From NCBI GenBank assembly GCA_965215705.1, contig CBDCEE010000014.1, positions 32,580 to 96,579 on the forward strand: 64,000 bases of DNA, read 5' to 3'. Shown piece by piece: positions 63,006 to 64,000 of this stretch. How positions within the stretch are numbered: position 1 is the stretch's first letter; the number at the start of each line of letters is the position of its first letter. The notes beneath the pieces were generated by a model. The model saw only the letters and a program-made list of their open reading frames with translations. It was not told the origin of the DNA and made no database searches. A program made the position numbers and the translations under genes. The DNA is from JAAXPZ01 sp965215705 (GTDB taxonomy: Bacteria > Campylobacterota > Campylobacteria > Campylobacterales > Sulfurovaceae).

Positions 63006-64000
63006 CTACCGACACAGACAATGACGGTATTATCGATGCCCTGGAGTCAAGTAAAACAGATGCGGACAATGACGGCGTAAGTGACGAGGCGGATGCTGCA
63101 GAACAATGACGGCTCCAACGACACAGACGGCGACGGTATCAGCAATGCGGATGAGACGGCCAACGGCAGCAATCCTCTGGATCCGAATGACCCTGTGGCC
63201 AACGGTAACACGGACACGGACGATGACGGTACACCAGACGGAGCAGACAGCGATGACGACAATGACGGCATCAGCGATACGGATGAGATTGCCAACGGTA
63301 CCGATCCACTGAAAGCAGATACAGACGGTGACGGTAAAGATGACAAGGCTGAAGGGACTACCGACACAGACAATGACGGTATTATCGATGCCCTGGAGTC
63401 AAGTAAAACAGATGCGGACAATGACGGCGTAAGTGACGAGGCGGATGCTGCGAACAATGACGGCTCCAACGACACAGACGGCGACGGTATCAGCAATGCG
63501 GATGAGACGGCCAACGGCAGCAATCCTCTGGATCCGAATGACCCTGTGGCCAACGGTAACACGGACACGGACGATGACGGTACACCAGACGGAGCAGACA
63601 GCGATGACGACAATGACGGCATCAGCGATACGGATGAGATTGCCAACGGTACCGATCCACTGAAAGCAGATACAGACGGTGACGGTAAAGATGACAAGGC
63701 TGAAGGGACTACCGACACAGACAATGACGGTATTATCGATGCCCTGGAGTCAAGTAAACAGATGCGGACAATGACGGCGTAAGTGACGAGGCGGATGCTG
63801 CGAACAATGACGGCTCCAACGACACAGACGGCGACGGTATCAGCAATGCGGATGAGACGGCCAACGGCAGCAATCCTCTGGATCCGAATGACCCTGTGGC
63901 CAACGGTAACACGGACACGGACGATGACGGTACACCAGACGGAGCAGACAGCGATGACGACAATGACGGCATCAGCGATACGGATGAGATTGCCAACGGT
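63006..64000 (+). repeat. Same 351-bp repeat in opposite orientation (fold-back arm)
   Basis: At about 63005/63006 the array switches from minus- to plus-strand coding, and about 2.8 further units run to the window end. The arm can pair with the array left of 62938, leaving about 67 bases of unpaired repeat as loop. An extra A near 63100 (GCTGCAGAAC for GCTGCGAAC, with a base change) and a lost A near 63757 break the frame. Coding copies of the same protein are seen, but no continuous gene. Confidence 0.85.

Noticed and set aside
57858..63080. Plus-strand open frame of 1740 codons antisense to the giant repeat gene
   Set aside because: It arises because the 351-bp unit has no stop in that frame. 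The product is a monotonous Ser/Pro/Leu repeat with no start context, and the minus-strand frame encodes known motifs and a unique C-terminal domain.
57831..64000. CRISPR array
   Set aside because: The repeated unit is 351 bp of coding sequence without spacers; no cas genes are in the window.

Overview
The window reads as a chromosomal segment of a Campylobacterota (epsilonproteobacterial) organism, most like the Sulfurovum/Sulfurimonas group. This is inferred from gene style: compact overlapping genes, TATAAT-type -10 boxes usually without a clear -35, a split two-strand type II secretion (T2SS) locus, RocF-type arginase beside ornithine cyclodeaminase, and TTG/GTG starts. No 16S gene or other decisive marker is present, so the genus is a guess.

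Layout. (1) 1-4.1 kb: 3' part of a CdiA/haemagglutinin-type contact toxin with an HNH/Endo VII-like C-terminal domain, followed by a SUKH-like immunity gene. (2) 4.2-9.9 kb: a mobile-element scrapyard with an IS200-like TnpA between hairpins, an rve transposase, a VapC without its partner, a RAYT element between 17-bp inverted repeats, IS3-type relics and an unidentified broken gene. (3) 9.9-10.4 kb: four tRNAs (Gly, Leu, Cys, Ser) on the minus strand from one good promoter. (4) 10.5-21.1 kb: housekeeping genes ilvD, a six-LysM NlpC/P60 hydrolase, rpmI-rplT, sixA, an ornithine cyclodeaminase-arginase pair (arginine to ornithine to proline), a HerA/DUF853 ATPase, and two lipoproteins, one of only 48 aa. 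(5) 21.2-32.4 kb: a nearly complete T2SS: gspK-L-M-N-C-D-E-J on the minus strand, gspG-H-I and gspF on the plus strand, with an exosortase gene antisense between gspI and gspF. (6) 32.4-36.5 kb: RDD protein, MFS transporter, mobA, EamA exporter and LysR regulator.

(7) 36.5-47.1 kb: an accessory island. Two identical-looking inverted IS21-type elements (2106 bp each) bracket two tyrosine-recombinase-like genes, one beheaded and one frameshifted. To the right lies an S9 peptidase gene broken by an IS1595-type element (8-bp duplication), itself broken by an IS30-type element (2-bp duplication), then a LysE stub. (8) 47.1-56.3 kb: an AT-rich envelope/stress region with a MscK-like channel split over two frames, an S8 protease-like protein with an aberrant Asp site followed by a 54-aa membrane protein and a 137-aa protein, a 244-aa apparent paralogue of the latter, an outer-membrane barrel and a response regulator/histidine kinase pair. 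(9) 56.6-64 kb: the 3' end of a giant acidic protein made of about 14.7 near-identical 351-bp (117-aa) calcium-binding (TSP3-like) repeats and a FISUMP-type C-terminal domain. At about 63,005 the repeat array abruptly reverses strand, and single-base indels appear beyond it. This looks like a fold-back or assembly artefact, or else a true inversion.

The most novel-looking items are the S8-like/54-aa/137-aa operon with its second paralogue, the exosortase embedded in the T2SS locus, and the recombinase pair inside the IS21 bracket. All family calls come from motif reading; no database search was possible.
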